In this document: one piece after another, positions 53,461 through 62,049 of the stretch | Layout of the letters: each line of letters begins with the position of its first letter | Numbering within the stretch: the first letter of the stretch is position 1 | Source of the DNA: Methanomicrobium antiquum | GTDB taxonomy: Archaea > Halobacteriota > Methanomicrobia > Methanomicrobiales > Methanomicrobiaceae | Direction: 5' to 3' | Assembly: GCF_029633915.1 (NCBI RefSeq) | Contig: NZ_CP091092.1 | Span: 1,302,001 to 1,366,000, forward strand | DNA length: 64,000 bases | Made by a program: the position numbers and the translations under genes | The notes under the pieces: generated by a model | The model's database searches: none | The model's input: only the letters and a program-made list of their open reading frames with translations | What the model was told of the DNA's origin: nothing

Positions 53461-54684
53461 TTAAATTATTTTGGACAGATATAATTTTTTCATTTTATCT
53501 GCCCACTCACCAATATCCTGCCAGTTTCTGAAATCTCCGGTTGCCTCTTTATTAAATATTTTATTAAGCCGCTTTCTGAAAGGCAGGTTCTCAGGCGATA
53601 TTTTACCGGCAAACATTCCGACATCCAAAAGATCAATCAGCTTTCCAATTTCATCAGATATCCTGGACATATTTAAGATGTTTTCATCGTTTTTTTCTTT
53701 CAATGATATTCCGACAATAAAAAGTGCAGTCATCCTTTTTAAAAGCCAGTTTCTGTGAAGCCTTACAAATTCAACTGTTTCAGGGAGGAGTTTATTGTCA
53801 TAAACAGGTGTTCCAATAATTACAAGATTATATTTTCTGACATCATCAATATCCTGAATTCTTTTAACATCTGTTATAATTCCTTCATCCAGAAATGAAT
53901 TTTTGATTGACCATGCAATATCTGCGGTTGATCCGTGTTTGGTTGAGTATGCTATCAAAACATGCCCTAAATCTTTATTTATAGACTGGGAAACATACCT
54001 GACAGGTATATTCTGTTTTTTTTCATTATCTGGTGTACCTTTGGCATCATCATCGTTCTCATGACCACCGTGTTCATCAGGGTCATTATTCTTCACTGCA
54101 TCTTCAGGTTCTATCGGTTCTTTTGAATCTTTTGAATCTTTTGTTTCTTTTGGTTCATTTTGTTTGTTTGAATCATTTGAGTCGTCTGATTCTTTTGGTT
54201 CAGCAGTTTTTATATTTTCATCATTCGCGGTCTGCTTTTTATGCTTTTTTTCTGCAATAGCTATAGCCGCAAATTTATCTCCTGTTCCCGATTTGGCCCA
54301 GCCATATGCTCCAAAACCAAAAAGAACAATCAGATCCAGAATGTATGGAACAATTTTTATATTAAGAATAGTATTATCTGTACCTGACTGCCAGATTTTT
54401 AAGTGCTCCTCTGCTGAAAGTATGTTGTCTGATGATTTAACAGGATATATTGGCAGAATTTCCTTATCTTCAAGAAGAAGGACTGCTTCTTCAATCAATC
54501 TGTATTTTATTACAATTTTCTGATTATTTTCAAGTTTCAAAGAAATTTCTTCAGTTTCGCTTCCTGCATTTTCTATTGTAAATAATTCCTCCTCGCCTTT
54601 CCCAAAAAGTGCCCGTGGCGATGAAAATATCTGTCCTTCATTTTCCGAGACAAAATCCAGCAGATTTTTAAAATTAGTATTCAT
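53461..54684 (-). CDS. Membrane protein with C-terminal flavodoxin domain
   Basis: The 407-residue protein has a soluble N-terminal part (about 100 residues), one membrane segment (IVPYILDLIVLFGFGAYGWA, about residues 109-130), a charged low-complexity linker with repeated DSN/DSK/EPK units (about 150-225), and from about residue 240 a flavodoxin-like domain (GHVLIAYSTKHGSTADIAWS, NLVIIGTPVYDNKLLPE, and FRNWQDIGEWADKM at the end) of the HemG/protoporphyrinogen-oxidase type. The FMN-phosphate loop T-x-x-G-S-T is present. It is related to the stand-alone flavodoxin at 55316-55825. Electron transfer at the membrane is a fair inference; the partner is unknown. Confidence 0.7.
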   Translation of the reverse strand: MNTNFKNLLDFVSENEGQIFSSPRALFGKGEEELFTIENAGSETEEISLKLENNQKIVIKYRLIEEAVLLLEDKEILPIYPVKSSDNILSAEEHLKIWQSGTDNTILNIKIVPYILDLIVLFGFGAYGWAKSGTGDKFAAIAIAEKKHKKQTANDENIKTAEPKESDDSNDSNKQNEPKETKDSKDSKEPIEPEDAVKNNDPDEHGGHENDDDAKGTPDNEKKQNIPVRYVSQSINKDLGHVLIAYSTKHGSTADIAWSIKNSFLDEGIITDVKRIQDIDDVRKYNLVIIGTPVYDNKLLPETVEFVRLHRNWLLKRMTALFIVGISLKEKNDENILNMSRISDEIGKLIDLLDVGMFAGKISPENLPFRKRLNKIFNKEATGDFRNWQDIGEWADKMKKLYLSKII

Positions 54685-55106
54685 TTTCTTGTATCATTCC
54701 TATTATTGTTTCATTAGCTGAATAAGTAAAGGTTGGTTTATTAATATATTGAATATATTAAAACCAATAACAATTCTTTTACTGATAATTTTTCATTCAG
54801 GAGGTGATGAATCAAATTTTTTATGTACTACTCAATAAACTTGTCCACAAGTCTCCATTAGTAATTAGATGTATGTTACTGTAAAAGAATAATTAATCCT
54901 TTGCTGATAAAGTCAGGAAGCAGATTTAAAAAAGTGAATTGTAAAAAATAAAAACCATTTATTTTTTTGCATAAAACAGGCAGAATTAAACCCCGAAAAA
55001 CATTATTAGGTTGTAAAAAGTTAAAAAAATCTTTTTTTCAGATAATCCCTAATTTTTTTATCTTAATTTCTCAATAAATTATCATATTTTAATTTATAAG
55101 CTTAAT
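54685..55106. other. Intergenic region, 422 bp
   Basis: AT-rich sequence without a recognised gene. GGAGGTGATGAATC at 54801-54814 looks like a strong ribosome binding site fused to an ATG; the frame it opens (54808) ends after 25 codons with no recognisable content. Confidence 0.4.
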
Positions 55107-55319
55107 TTAGCCTTTATTATCATTTTTGCTTTTATTATCAGTTTTAATTTTATTATCAGTTTTAATTTTATTATCAGTTTTAATTTTATTATCAGTTTTA
55201 ATTTTATTATCAGTTTTAATTTTATTATCAGTTTTAATTTTATTATCAGTTTTAATTTTATTATCAGTTTTGCCTTTGTTATCGTTAATCCCGGACTTCT
55301 TAAATTCTGTTTTTTTCAT
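55107..55319 (-). CDS. Lysine-rich hexapeptide-repeat ORF coupled to the flavodoxin gene
   Basis: ATG 55319 overlaps the flavodoxin TGA as ATGA. The 70-residue frame starts MKKTEFKKSGINDNKGKTDN and continues with about eight copies of KTDNKI, ending NKSKNDNKG. The DNA below it is an 18-bp minisatellite, a multiple of three, so the frame stays open. The product would be a soluble, strongly basic and disordered peptide. It may be a real C-terminal partner peptide, or a chance frame through a repeat; the coupled start argues mildly for translation. Confidence 0.4.
   Translation of the reverse strand: MKKTEFKKSGINDNKGKTDNKIKTDNKIKTDNKIKTDNKIKTDNKIKTDNKIKTDNKIKTDNKSKNDNKG
55123..55270. repeat. 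18-bp tandem repeat, about eight copies
   Basis: The unit TTATTATCAGTTTTAATT is repeated with almost no changes between about 55133 and 55270, with diverged units at both ends. On the minus strand it encodes KTDNKI repeats. Confidence 0.9.
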
Positions 55320-55825
55320 CTCAGATATTCGGATTCTATTTTTAATACCCATTTTTTTACTTCATCATAATCCCTGAAGTCGCCACATTCGGGTTTTGCA
55401 AGGACAACCAAATCTTTATCGGAATCTGAAAGAAGACTTGTGTCAAGTTTCCCTGCAAAAAGACCTGTTTCTTTAGGGCTTACATACTGCTTTATTTCAT
55501 CAGTTGAAAAATAGGCCTTTCTTATGACATTTTCATCAGGTTTATTTAATGTAATTCCGCATGAAAAAACAAAGAGAGGCACTCTGTTCAAATGACTTTT
55601 AAAGGTCTGCATAAAATCCTTAGCTTCAGGAAGCCATTTTCCCATCTGAATGGCACTTCCGGCAATAACAGCCCCATATTCATCTGTTTGTGTAATATCA
55701 AGAATATTTTTTGAATCAGCATCATAACCATCTTCGGTCAGTATCTGCGCAATTTTATCAGCTATGTCTTTTGTAGAACCATAACGTGTTGCATATGCAA
55801 CAAGAACTTTCTTAGTCATTTTCAT
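55316..55825 (-). CDS. Flavodoxin-domain protein (HemG type)
   Basis: The 169-residue protein starts KKVLVAYATRYGSTKDIADK, with the FMN-binding T-x-x-G-S-T loop, and has YGAVIAGSAIQMGKWLPEAKDF (second flavin loop), VFSCGITLNKPDE and a C-terminal GDFRDYDEVKKWV. This is the protoporphyrinogen-oxidase/flavodoxin group, often of unknown physiological partner in methanogens. Two ATG (55825 and 55819) could be the start. It is paralogous to the C-terminal half of the protein at 53461-54684, and a repeat ORF follows it. Confidence 0.8.
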   Translation of the reverse strand: MKMTKKVLVAYATRYGSTKDIADKIAQILTEDGYDADSKNILDITQTDEYGAVIAGSAIQMGKWLPEAKDFMQTFKSHLNRVPLFVFSCGITLNKPDENVIRKAYFSTDEIKQYVSPKETGLFAGKLDTSLLSDSDKDLVVLAKPECGDFRDYDEVKKWVLKIESEYLR

Positions 55826-55922
55826 ATTCTTTTATTCTTAAGTCTTATAAATACGTTCATAAATTTTTAATTTGTGAATTTTTGCATGTAAAAGTCCAAA
55901 AAATATTCTTCTGTGTCCTTTA

Positions 55923-55994
55923 TCATAAAAACGTTTATGAAATTATATTTCATGCTAACTGTTTCATGTAAGTTACGAAGTAACTTTCATAGCA
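55923..55994 (-). repeat. Dispersed hairpin repeat
   Basis: A minus-orientation member: AACGTTTATGAAATTATATT, TTCATGCTAACTGTTTCATG, GTTACGAAGTAAC stem, CTTTCATAGC. It joins directly to two reverse-oriented tandem units, the mirror image of the arrangement at 29213-29434. Confidence 0.8.
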
Positions 55995-56141
55995 AACGCA
56001 CATGATGAGCTTTTTTCATCACACAAAAAAGTGATGATAAGTCTATCAGGGATTTTAGACTTTCATAGCAAACGCACATGATGAGCTTTTTTCATCACAC
56101 AAAAAAGTGATGATAAGTCTATCAGGAATTTTGACTTTCAT
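55991..56141 (-). repeat. Two tandem 75-76-bp units
   Basis: Two units begin (plus strand) at 55991 and 56067 with AGCAAACGCACATGATGAGC, continue TTTTTTCATCACACAAAAAA, and end GACTTTCAT. They are the reverse complement of the units at 29213-29361 with few differences. The remaining gap to the gene at 56293 shows nothing else. Confidence 0.85.
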
Positions 56142-56292
56142 AACAAATCAAATCTGATTGGAAAAAAAGTGATTTAAACGAAATAAGATTTAAAAAAGCC
56201 GGATGTCATAGAAAAAATCATTAAGTTGATTGAAATATATTTTTTATTATTCATATGATAACTATAAATTGTATTTCTGCATAAATTATGAT

Positions 56293-56955
56293 ATGTTGAG
56301 TAAAACCAGATTTATATTGGTAACTTTATCTGCCCTTATGGCAATTACTGCAATATTTTCAGCACCGGTTTTTGCATTAACAGCATATCCCGGAGAAACT
56401 ATCAGTTTATCAGGTGGAGCTTCAGGAACTGATTATGTATATCTTTTTTTGACAGGCCCTAATCTTGCGTCAAACGGTGTTTCTCCTGAAGATCTTTCAA
56501 CAGCAGTTGTGACAGGTGATTCTTCAACCTTTACACGCGTTAGTGTCGGCAATAACAACAAATGGGATTATAAATGGGATACTGTTTTCTCAGGCGGTTC
56601 TCTTGATACTGGAACATATGTTATGTATGCGGTAAACACACCTTCAGGAAAAAATGATCTTTCAGGTAAAGAATTTTCATACACTGTGATAACACTCTCT
56701 GATCCTACAATAAGTGCATATGTCAGTACAGAATCGAAAGAAAAAACCAAAACACCTTCACCTTTGGAAACAGAAGATAGGATTTTAACAGCAGATGAAA
56801 CTGAAAAAGAAGTTTTTATTGAGGATACTAATAAATCTCAGATAACTCCTGTTGCACAAAAAACTCAGGAATCAGGAGGATTTATGGGATTTTTATTATT
56901 ATCAGTTGCTGTTTCTTTTGCCTTAGTCGTTTTAACCAAATCTAAAAAAGAATAA
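56293..56955 (+). CDS. Secreted S-layer-type domain protein, membrane-anchored
   Basis: The product of about 220 residues starts best at ATG 56293 (MLSKTRFILVTLSALMAITA), a signal peptide cut after VFA. The mature part (YPGETISLSGGASGTDYVYL, FLTGPNLASNGVSPEDLS, VVTGDSSTFTRVSVG) is a beta-domain found in surface proteins of Methanomicrobiales. A linker rich in Glu/Thr follows, then a C-terminal membrane helix (MGFLLLSVAVSFALVVLT) with a lysine tail. It is likely displayed at the cell surface. A MITE lies seven bases behind the stop. Confidence 0.7.
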   Translation: MLSKTRFILVTLSALMAITAIFSAPVFALTAYPGETISLSGGASGTDYVYLFLTGPNLASNGVSPEDLSTAVVTGDSSTFTRVSVGNNNKWDYKWDTVFSGGSLDTGTYVMYAVNTPSGKNDLSGKEFSYTVITLSDPTISAYVSTESKEKTKTPSPLETEDRILTADETEKEVFIEDTNKSQITPVAQKTQESGGFMGFLLLSVAVSFALVVLTKSKKE

Positions 56956-56961
56956 TATTTA

Positions 56962-57347
56962 AGACTCTTCGCCATATTTCTGATCACCCTAATTTGGAAT
57001 TGATTTGTCGCGATGTACACAACATCCCCGGGAACAGGAGGGGCCTAGCCCCCCTCCGGTGACCTATCGTAAGCGGGGTGGGTTTAAGGGAGGGGCCTGT
57101 CCCCTCCCTTGCTAATAATCGATTAGCTTTGATTGTTTTCCAGTCAAGGCCAGTAACCTAAGAAACTGATGAAATCTTCCATATCAATAATCTTAAAAGC
57201 CCACAAATGAGAACATAGATGTGAATGCAGAAATGCATTCCCTCCATTTGTAATGTTTATTGGACATATCATCAGATTTGGAGGTTATTCTCTAAGTTGT
57301 TTCTCTTTTTGGATAGTCCTAACTTTCAGAAAAATGGAGAAGAACCA
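56962..57347. mobile_element. 386-bp MITE-like element, copy 2
   Basis: Near-identical to 11603-11986, with the same imperfect inverted-repeat ends. It is flanked by an exact 6-bp duplication TATTTA at 56956-56961 and 57348-57353, which fixes the element boundaries. GC-rich hairpins lie at about 57040-57060 and 57088-57110. The right-hand duplication overlaps by two bases the target duplication of the adjoining IS, so the two insertions occurred one beside the other. Confidence 0.85.
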
Positions 57348-57357
57348 TATTTAATAA

Positions 57358-59018
57358 CCTAAGTTTGCCACTTACGTATAAAGTACCAATCAAATGATTT
57401 GAATAAATAGCTCAAAAATCCAATTAAAAAGAAATAAGACTGTTCTTAGTGATGTTACAAATGATCAAACATGCAAACAAAACTAAGAACCTATGTAGTT
57501 GAGCCTAATGACAATATATCCTTTCCTATTGGCATCATCCTGCTTGTCAAAACACTATATGAAATACTTAATTTTTCAGAAATTTTTGGCAAGCATAAGA
57601 AAAAAGGAATAAGTATCGATGATTTACTTATCGCGCTTATCAGTTACAAGCTGACTGATAATTTCAGCATCAAGCGCTCACATGGATGGATAAATCGCTT
57701 AGAGGTTTTGCAGATATTTAACCTGATTTCTTTCAGTGAAAGAACGATTTATCGTCTTCTTGAAACAATCGGAGCAAACAGAGAAGAAATCATCTCAGAT
57801 ATTCAGGATAGAATCTTTGATAGGTATGATTTTGATCTCACCGACATCAACATGGACTGGACCAGTATAGTTCTTCACGGAAATAAAGCAGAACTTGGTA
57901 AATATGGATATAGTCGGGATCACAGACCTGACAAAAAACAGATAACTATTGGATTGGCTGAACTGGCTAATCCAATCAATATTCCGATAGGAATGACTGT
58001 TGAACCCGGAAATCTCAACGATCAGAAACATTTCAAAAAGACGTATCTTCAGGTAAAAGATAGATTAAAAGAAGATTCTCTAGTAATATTTGACAAAGGT
58101 GCAAACAGCATTGATAATACTCAGATGATTCGCTCCGATAACCTGCAGTATATCACAGGAAAGAAGCTTAACAAAAGTGATGATAAGATAATTGCAAAAT
58201 TCGAAGAATATAGTCCTGAAATTATTGATGATGAAGCCGGCATTCGCGGCATTAAAATTGTGAAACCAAACAGCATCAATTACTTCTATTTTTCAAAGAA
58301 ACTTCAGAAAGAACAACTTGAATCCAGGGCGAGAAAAGTTGTGAAACAGATTAAGGAAGCAAAAACGATTCAGGAATGTATTGAAAAAAATAAAAAACTC
58401 CCTAAGAAGTTTCGTATAAATAATTTGCTTGTTGATGTTGATTATTCCATCCAGACAAAACTTGTTCAAATTTCAGAGGATGAAGCTGTAAAACTCCTTG
58501 AAGATAAATTAATCACTGGCAGAGAAGGATTTTTCTGTCTGAAATCAAGTAAGAATTTGACACTTGTTGAGGCCCTAAATACATATCGAAAAAAAGACTC
58601 GATTGAGAAGATATTCCACTCTTTAAAGAATGAAATTGAAATTAAACCATTGAGAGTCTGGACAGATAACAGCATTTATGGTGCGTTAATCATCGGATTT
58701 ATTGCACAGCTTTTTATTTCACTGATTCGATTTGAAATCCCGGAAATGAAGCATACATCTACAAAATTCATAAAAAAATCATTATCGAATTTGACAGTTA
58801 CCATTGATTTGTGGAAAAGAAAGACAAAAAAGTACATTCACTCGAATTTTGACTCCATAAATACGAAGATTTTACTCTATGACTGGGGCATTTCATGATT
58901 TTAAAGTAGTAAAATAGCCAACTGTCAAATTCTATTTCCTGACAAAAATTTGAAAAAATCGAATAGAGATAGTGGACAGTATCTTGAGGGGGATTGAACT
59001 CTAACTGGCAAAGTTAGG
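57358..59018 (+). mobile_element. IS1634-like insertion sequence, copy 2
   Basis: The 1661-bp element has ends CCTAAGTTTGCCACTT (left) and CCTAACTTTGCCAGTT (reverse complement of the right end) and an exact 6-bp target duplication TAATAA at 57352-57357 and 59019-59024. It carries one complete transposase gene and is of the same kind as 3832-5437. Confidence 0.92.
57471..58898 (+). CDS. IS1634-like DDE transposase
   Basis: The 475-residue protein starts MQTKLRTYVVEPNDNISFPI and matches the transposase at 3891 over its full length with many substitutions. Catalytic pieces: DWTSIVLHGNKAELGKYGYS (first Asp), VIFDKGANSIDN (second Asp) and YRKKDSIEKIFHSLKNEIE (Glu). The frame is intact. The middle region differs most between the copies, whereas the last third is nearly the same, so the copies diverged some time ago. 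Confidence 0.9.
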   Translation: MQTKLRTYVVEPNDNISFPIGIILLVKTLYEILNFSEIFGKHKKKGISIDDLLIALISYKLTDNFSIKRSHGWINRLEVLQIFNLISFSERTIYRLLETIGANREEIISDIQDRIFDRYDFDLTDINMDWTSIVLHGNKAELGKYGYSRDHRPDKKQITIGLAELANPINIPIGMTVEPGNLNDQKHFKKTYLQVKDRLKEDSLVIFDKGANSIDNTQMIRSDNLQYITGKKLNKSDDKIIAKFEEYSPEIIDDEAGIRGIKIVKPNSINYFYFSKKLQKEQLESRARKVVKQIKEAKTIQECIEKNKKLPKKFRINNLLVDVDYSIQTKLVQISEDEAVKLLEDKLITGREGFFCLKSSKNLTLVEALNTYRKKDSIEKIFHSLKNEIEIKPLRVWTDNSIYGALIIGFIAQLFISLIRFEIPEMKHTSTKFIKKSLSNLTVTIDLWKRKTKKYIHSNFDSINTKILLYDWGIS

Positions 59019-59082
59019 TAATAACTTTTTTTTTAGAAGAAAACTTTCAAAAACTCTCAGAGATAGTAAATCAGCCTGATTT

Positions 59083-59150
59083 AGATGAAAGCTACTTCGT
59101 AACTTACATGAAACAGAAAGTATGAAATATATTTTAATCAACGTTTTTTA
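59083..59150 (+). repeat. Dispersed hairpin repeat
   Basis: AGATGAAAGCTACTTCGTAA, TTACATGAAACAGAAAGTAT, then a diverged second half ending ACG plus a T run. It lies just right of IS copy 2; the rest of the gap to 59277 shows nothing else. Confidence 0.65.
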
Positions 59151-59277
59151 AACAAAATTTAAGGACTTTTCCTGTATTAATTCAATTCATATCAGATTTC
59201 ATAAGATAGCAGGTTAAATTCTGATTGGATTATAGAAAAAAAATAGATTTACCTGAATTTTTCAGGCACTGTCTTTT

Positions 59278-59913
59278 TCAGGCACTGTCATAGATAAGAC
59301 AGATGTACCTTGCTGAAAAGATTGCAATAACCGGTAATAAGATGAAGTAAATTATCTGACCAATGAAAGGAATCATGTTAATGATTGTAGCAAAGATTCC
59401 TATTACAATTATCATTACAAGAATCTGTATAAAGTAGTTTACCCATCCAATACTTTTGATTTTTCCAAGAATTTCACTGAAGTTAAAAGCTTCGCCAAAC
59501 TTTCCTGTACGCGCAAATCTTACACTTGCAATTGCTACAACAAGTGATATTATGATAGCAACAATGAAAGTTAGGATTAAACCGATTGCCATTGCACCAA
59601 ATCCTGCAACTGCCGCTGAAGGATCACCTGCAAGTGCAAAGAATCCTGCTCCGATTGTAAGAGTTGCCACAATTATAATCGGTATGGAATAGATTAAACT
59701 AATAATAAAATACAATAAACCGTCAATAAACAGTTTTACCCAGTTTCCAAGTTCAGGAGCTGGTTTTTCTCCACGCAGTACCATTAGTTCATATCCCAGC
59801 AGAAGCGGGAATATTATGGCTGAAACGATCAAAAGGATCCATTTCACCCATTTTCCAACTACAGCCTCTTTGGCATAGTTGAAAGAGTCACTAAAAAGCA
59901 TACCAATATCCAT
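59278..59913 (-). CDS. DUF4013 membrane protein
   Basis: The 211-residue, highly hydrophobic protein is related to the one at 29737-30417: VVGKWVKWILLIVSAIIFPL, LLGYELMVLRGEKPAPELGN (compare APEIDSW there) and several further membrane segments. The AxxF-FSEI segment (GEAFNFSEILGKI) is shared as well. Function is unknown. AGGAGTGA precedes the ATG. Both members of the family are surrounded by repeat-rich DNA. Confidence 0.75.
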   Translation of the reverse strand: MDIGMLFSDSFNYAKEAVVGKWVKWILLIVSAIIFPLLLGYELMVLRGEKPAPELGNWVKLFIDGLLYFIISLIYSIPIIIVATLTIGAGFFALAGDPSAAVAGFGAMAIGLILTFIVAIIISLVVAIASVRFARTGKFGEAFNFSEILGKIKSIGWVNYFIQILVMIIVIGIFATIINMIPFIGQIIYFILLPVIAIFSARYICLIYDSA

Positions 59914-60031
59914 GATACCAAATCACTCCTTTCAGGAAATTAACATAATTTCCCTTAAGGAATTTAATTATATTCAATTATTTAAAAGGATATTGTTTAA
60001 AATTGAAAATTTTCATCAAAAAAAGTTATGT

Positions 60032-60472
60032 TCAGTGTTTTTTATAGCTAAATCCGTTAATATCACATGATGCGTTGCATGAATTTTCACCTGCATCAAT
60101 AACCCTGTATGCATCCGCAAGAACCGATGCCTGCGCAAGAGAGCCTGCAAGAAGGATAACTTCGAGTATTTCGTCCTTTGTTGCACCTTTTTTAAGTGCA
60201 CCTCTCATATGATACTCAGTACAATGCCTGCAGTTAAGCGCCGCACCTATTGCAAGGCTTATTAACTCAACAATTTTTGGATCAAGAGTACTTGTTTCTG
60301 AAACTGAACTCTTATAAAGAAGATGTGATAGCAACACCTCAGGCCTCTGTGACATTCTTTTAAAAATAAGAGGAACAGATCCATCCTCTTTTTCTACTTT
60401 TTCAAGCCATTCCTGAGTGCTTTTTTCTTTACCTTTATTTGCAATATCTTTTAAAAGATCCTCATAATCCAT
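60032..60472 (-). CDS. Carboxymuconolactone decarboxylase/AhpD-like protein
   Basis: The 146-residue protein has the AhpD-fold pattern: LSLAIGAALNCRHCTEYHMR-type segment (ISLAIGAALNCRHCTEYHM) with a CxxC and following histidine, then ALKKGATKDEILEVILLAGS. Such proteins are disulfide reductases or peroxidase partners; in archaea substrates are mostly unknown. A C-terminal SCNASCD adds another cysteine pair. It stands alone between the DUF4013 gene and the methanogenesis marker operon. Confidence 0.8.
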   Translation of the reverse strand: MDYEDLLKDIANKGKEKSTQEWLEKVEKEDGSVPLIFKRMSQRPEVLLSHLLYKSSVSETSTLDPKIVELISLAIGAALNCRHCTEYHMRGALKKGATKDEILEVILLAGSLAQASVLADAYRVIDAGENSCNASCDINGFSYKKH

Positions 60473-60524
60473 TTAAAACACCTGTATTTAAGATAAATAT
60501 TGATATTTTAGTATGCTTATTTAA

Positions 60525-61466
60525 TCATACCATAATATTTGTTTCAGAAAAATGTTTTATTTTAATCCATATGTAATTGCGCATTCTTGAAGGAAGAATT
60601 TCTGCAACATCATTTATTGTTACATTATCTTCTATCTTTATCGAGCCGACATAATCAGAATAATCATCATAGGGAATTTTTACTCTCAGTCCGGCGATCT
60701 GAACAGTAACCGGTGTTGGATGAGTAGAAGTTTTGGAGACTTCAAGGTCTTCTTCAATAACAGACATTAATCTGGCTGGAGAAATTGACAATGAATCTTT
60801 TGCAATATCATCCCGCTTCTCATCTAATACGCGGGAAATTTCTGCAATTAAATCGTCAAGATACTCAATCTCTCCTTCCTGCTTTTTCATACGATGACCA
60901 ATTCTTCCAATGCATCCGACATAGCCTTCAACAGGAGGATTGGTTATCTTTTTTAAGGCCTCTGTCTCAGGTCCGCCTGTAAGAATAATTGGAACAGTTA
61001 TTCCTCTCCTAAGTGCAGGAAGCTTGTGTTGTATACATTCCTCAAAATTTCCAAGGAGAAATACGGCGCAGTCATGCTCATTTATGACATCTCTTTCCTC
61101 GACATTTAAATTGGCTATTCTTTTCCCAAATCCTCTTGAAAGACCAATCATATTTGTTTTTGCACCTGATCTTCGCATATACTCGGCCGCATCGCAGGAT
61201 GTATGCGGGAGATGGTGTATGTCCAGACTTGGCGACACAACAGCAATCTCAGTGCCAACAAGAGGGGATCTGATAACTTCTCCTCCCAGTGGCCGTCCTG
61301 TTTTTTGCAGAAGCTCAATATCCTCTTTTGGAACAAGTGACTGAAGGACAACATCCTGTGCAATTGTATGTTTCTGGATAATATAACCGCCCAGATCATC
61401 AATCAGGTCAACGATAATATCATGCCTGAAGATTCCCCCTTTATATGTTATCGGAACAAGAGTCAT
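60525..61466 (-). CDS. mmp7: Methanogenesis marker protein 7
   Basis: The 313-residue protein begins MTLVPITYKGGIFRHDIIVD and contains DIHHLPHTSCDAAEYMRRSG, MIGLSRGFGKRIANLN and GYVGCIGRIGHRMKKQEG, sequences specific to marker 7 (TIGR03274). It occurs only in organisms with methyl-coenzyme M reductase. Recent structural work places marker proteins 3, 7 and 17 with McrC in the ATP-driven complex that activates the nickel cofactor F430. It is the last gene of the operon and overlaps marker 17 by one base. Confidence 0.9.
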   Translation of the reverse strand: MTLVPITYKGGIFRHDIIVDLIDDLGGYIIQKHTIAQDVVLQSLVPKEDIELLQKTGRPLGGEVIRSPLVGTEIAVVSPSLDIHHLPHTSCDAAEYMRRSGAKTNMIGLSRGFGKRIANLNVEERDVINEHDCAVFLLGNFEECIQHKLPALRRGITVPIILTGGPETEALKKITNPPVEGYVGCIGRIGHRMKKQEGEIEYLDDLIAEISRVLDEKRDDIAKDSLSISPARLMSVIEEDLEVSKTSTHPTPVTVQIAGLRVKIPYDDYSDYVGSIKIEDNVTINDVAEILPSRMRNYIWIKIKHFSETNIMV

Positions 61467-62047
61467 CAGGATGCCTCCTTTAGGAGTTTAATTTTTTCTT
61501 CTATTATTGGATCAATAATCTCTTTTTGCAGAGTGTTCTCGCTTGCCACATAGAAAAATTTCCCTTTGTCAATCCATTCACGTCTCACACGAAATCCTTC
61601 CGGTGCTATCCACTGAAGAGCATAGATTAAGTCTTTATACATGGAGATGCTTGGATCGTAGACTGTCAGTTCTTCAATTTCTTTTGTGTTTGTAAATTCA
61701 GAACTGATAGTAACTGTAAATCTGTCCGGTTGTATTACAACATCCCTGCCGAATTTATCCCAGAGAATTGTAAGCATCTGTGACAGATAAGTCTCTTCAC
61801 CAATATCCAAAACAACTTTTCCTTCAGATTCCATCACATTTGCAAAATCCCTGATTTTTACCGGCGGCGGAAGTTTTCGTGTCTCTCCGACAGCCAGAAA
61901 AAACGGAAAATCAAGGTCGATTAATATATGGATTTTTCTGACTATTTTTATTAGGTCAAGGTCCTGCAAAACATTTGATGCAATATCAATATATGCTCTC
62001 CTGCCTGATTCCTCTCTGCATTCAACCTCAAAATAATCAATAGCCAT
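61466..62047 (-). CDS. mmp17: Methanogenesis marker protein 17
   Basis: The 193-residue protein (MAIDYFEVECREESGRRAYI, then VETRKLPPPVKIRDFANVME-like sequence AVGETRKLPPPVKIRDFANV and DKFGRDVVIQPDRFTVTI) matches marker 17 (TIGR03291). It has no recognised enzyme motif. It is regarded as a component of the methyl-coenzyme M reductase activation complex together with marker 7. It lies two bases after marker 15 and overlaps marker 7 by one base. Confidence 0.9.
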   Translation of the reverse strand: MAIDYFEVECREESGRRAYIDIASNVLQDLDLIKIVRKIHILIDLDFPFFLAVGETRKLPPPVKIRDFANVMESEGKVVLDIGEETYLSQMLTILWDKFGRDVVIQPDRFTVTISSEFTNTKEIEELTVYDPSISMYKDLIYALQWIAPEGFRVRREWIDKGKFFYVASENTLQKEIIDPIIEEKIKLLKEAS

Positions 62048-62049
62048 GT

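Noticed and set aside
54801-54885. GGAGGTG followed by ATG in the gap behind the flavodoxin-type genes
   Set aside because: The frame has only 25 codons, the spacing to the ATG is too short, and no known peptide is recognised.
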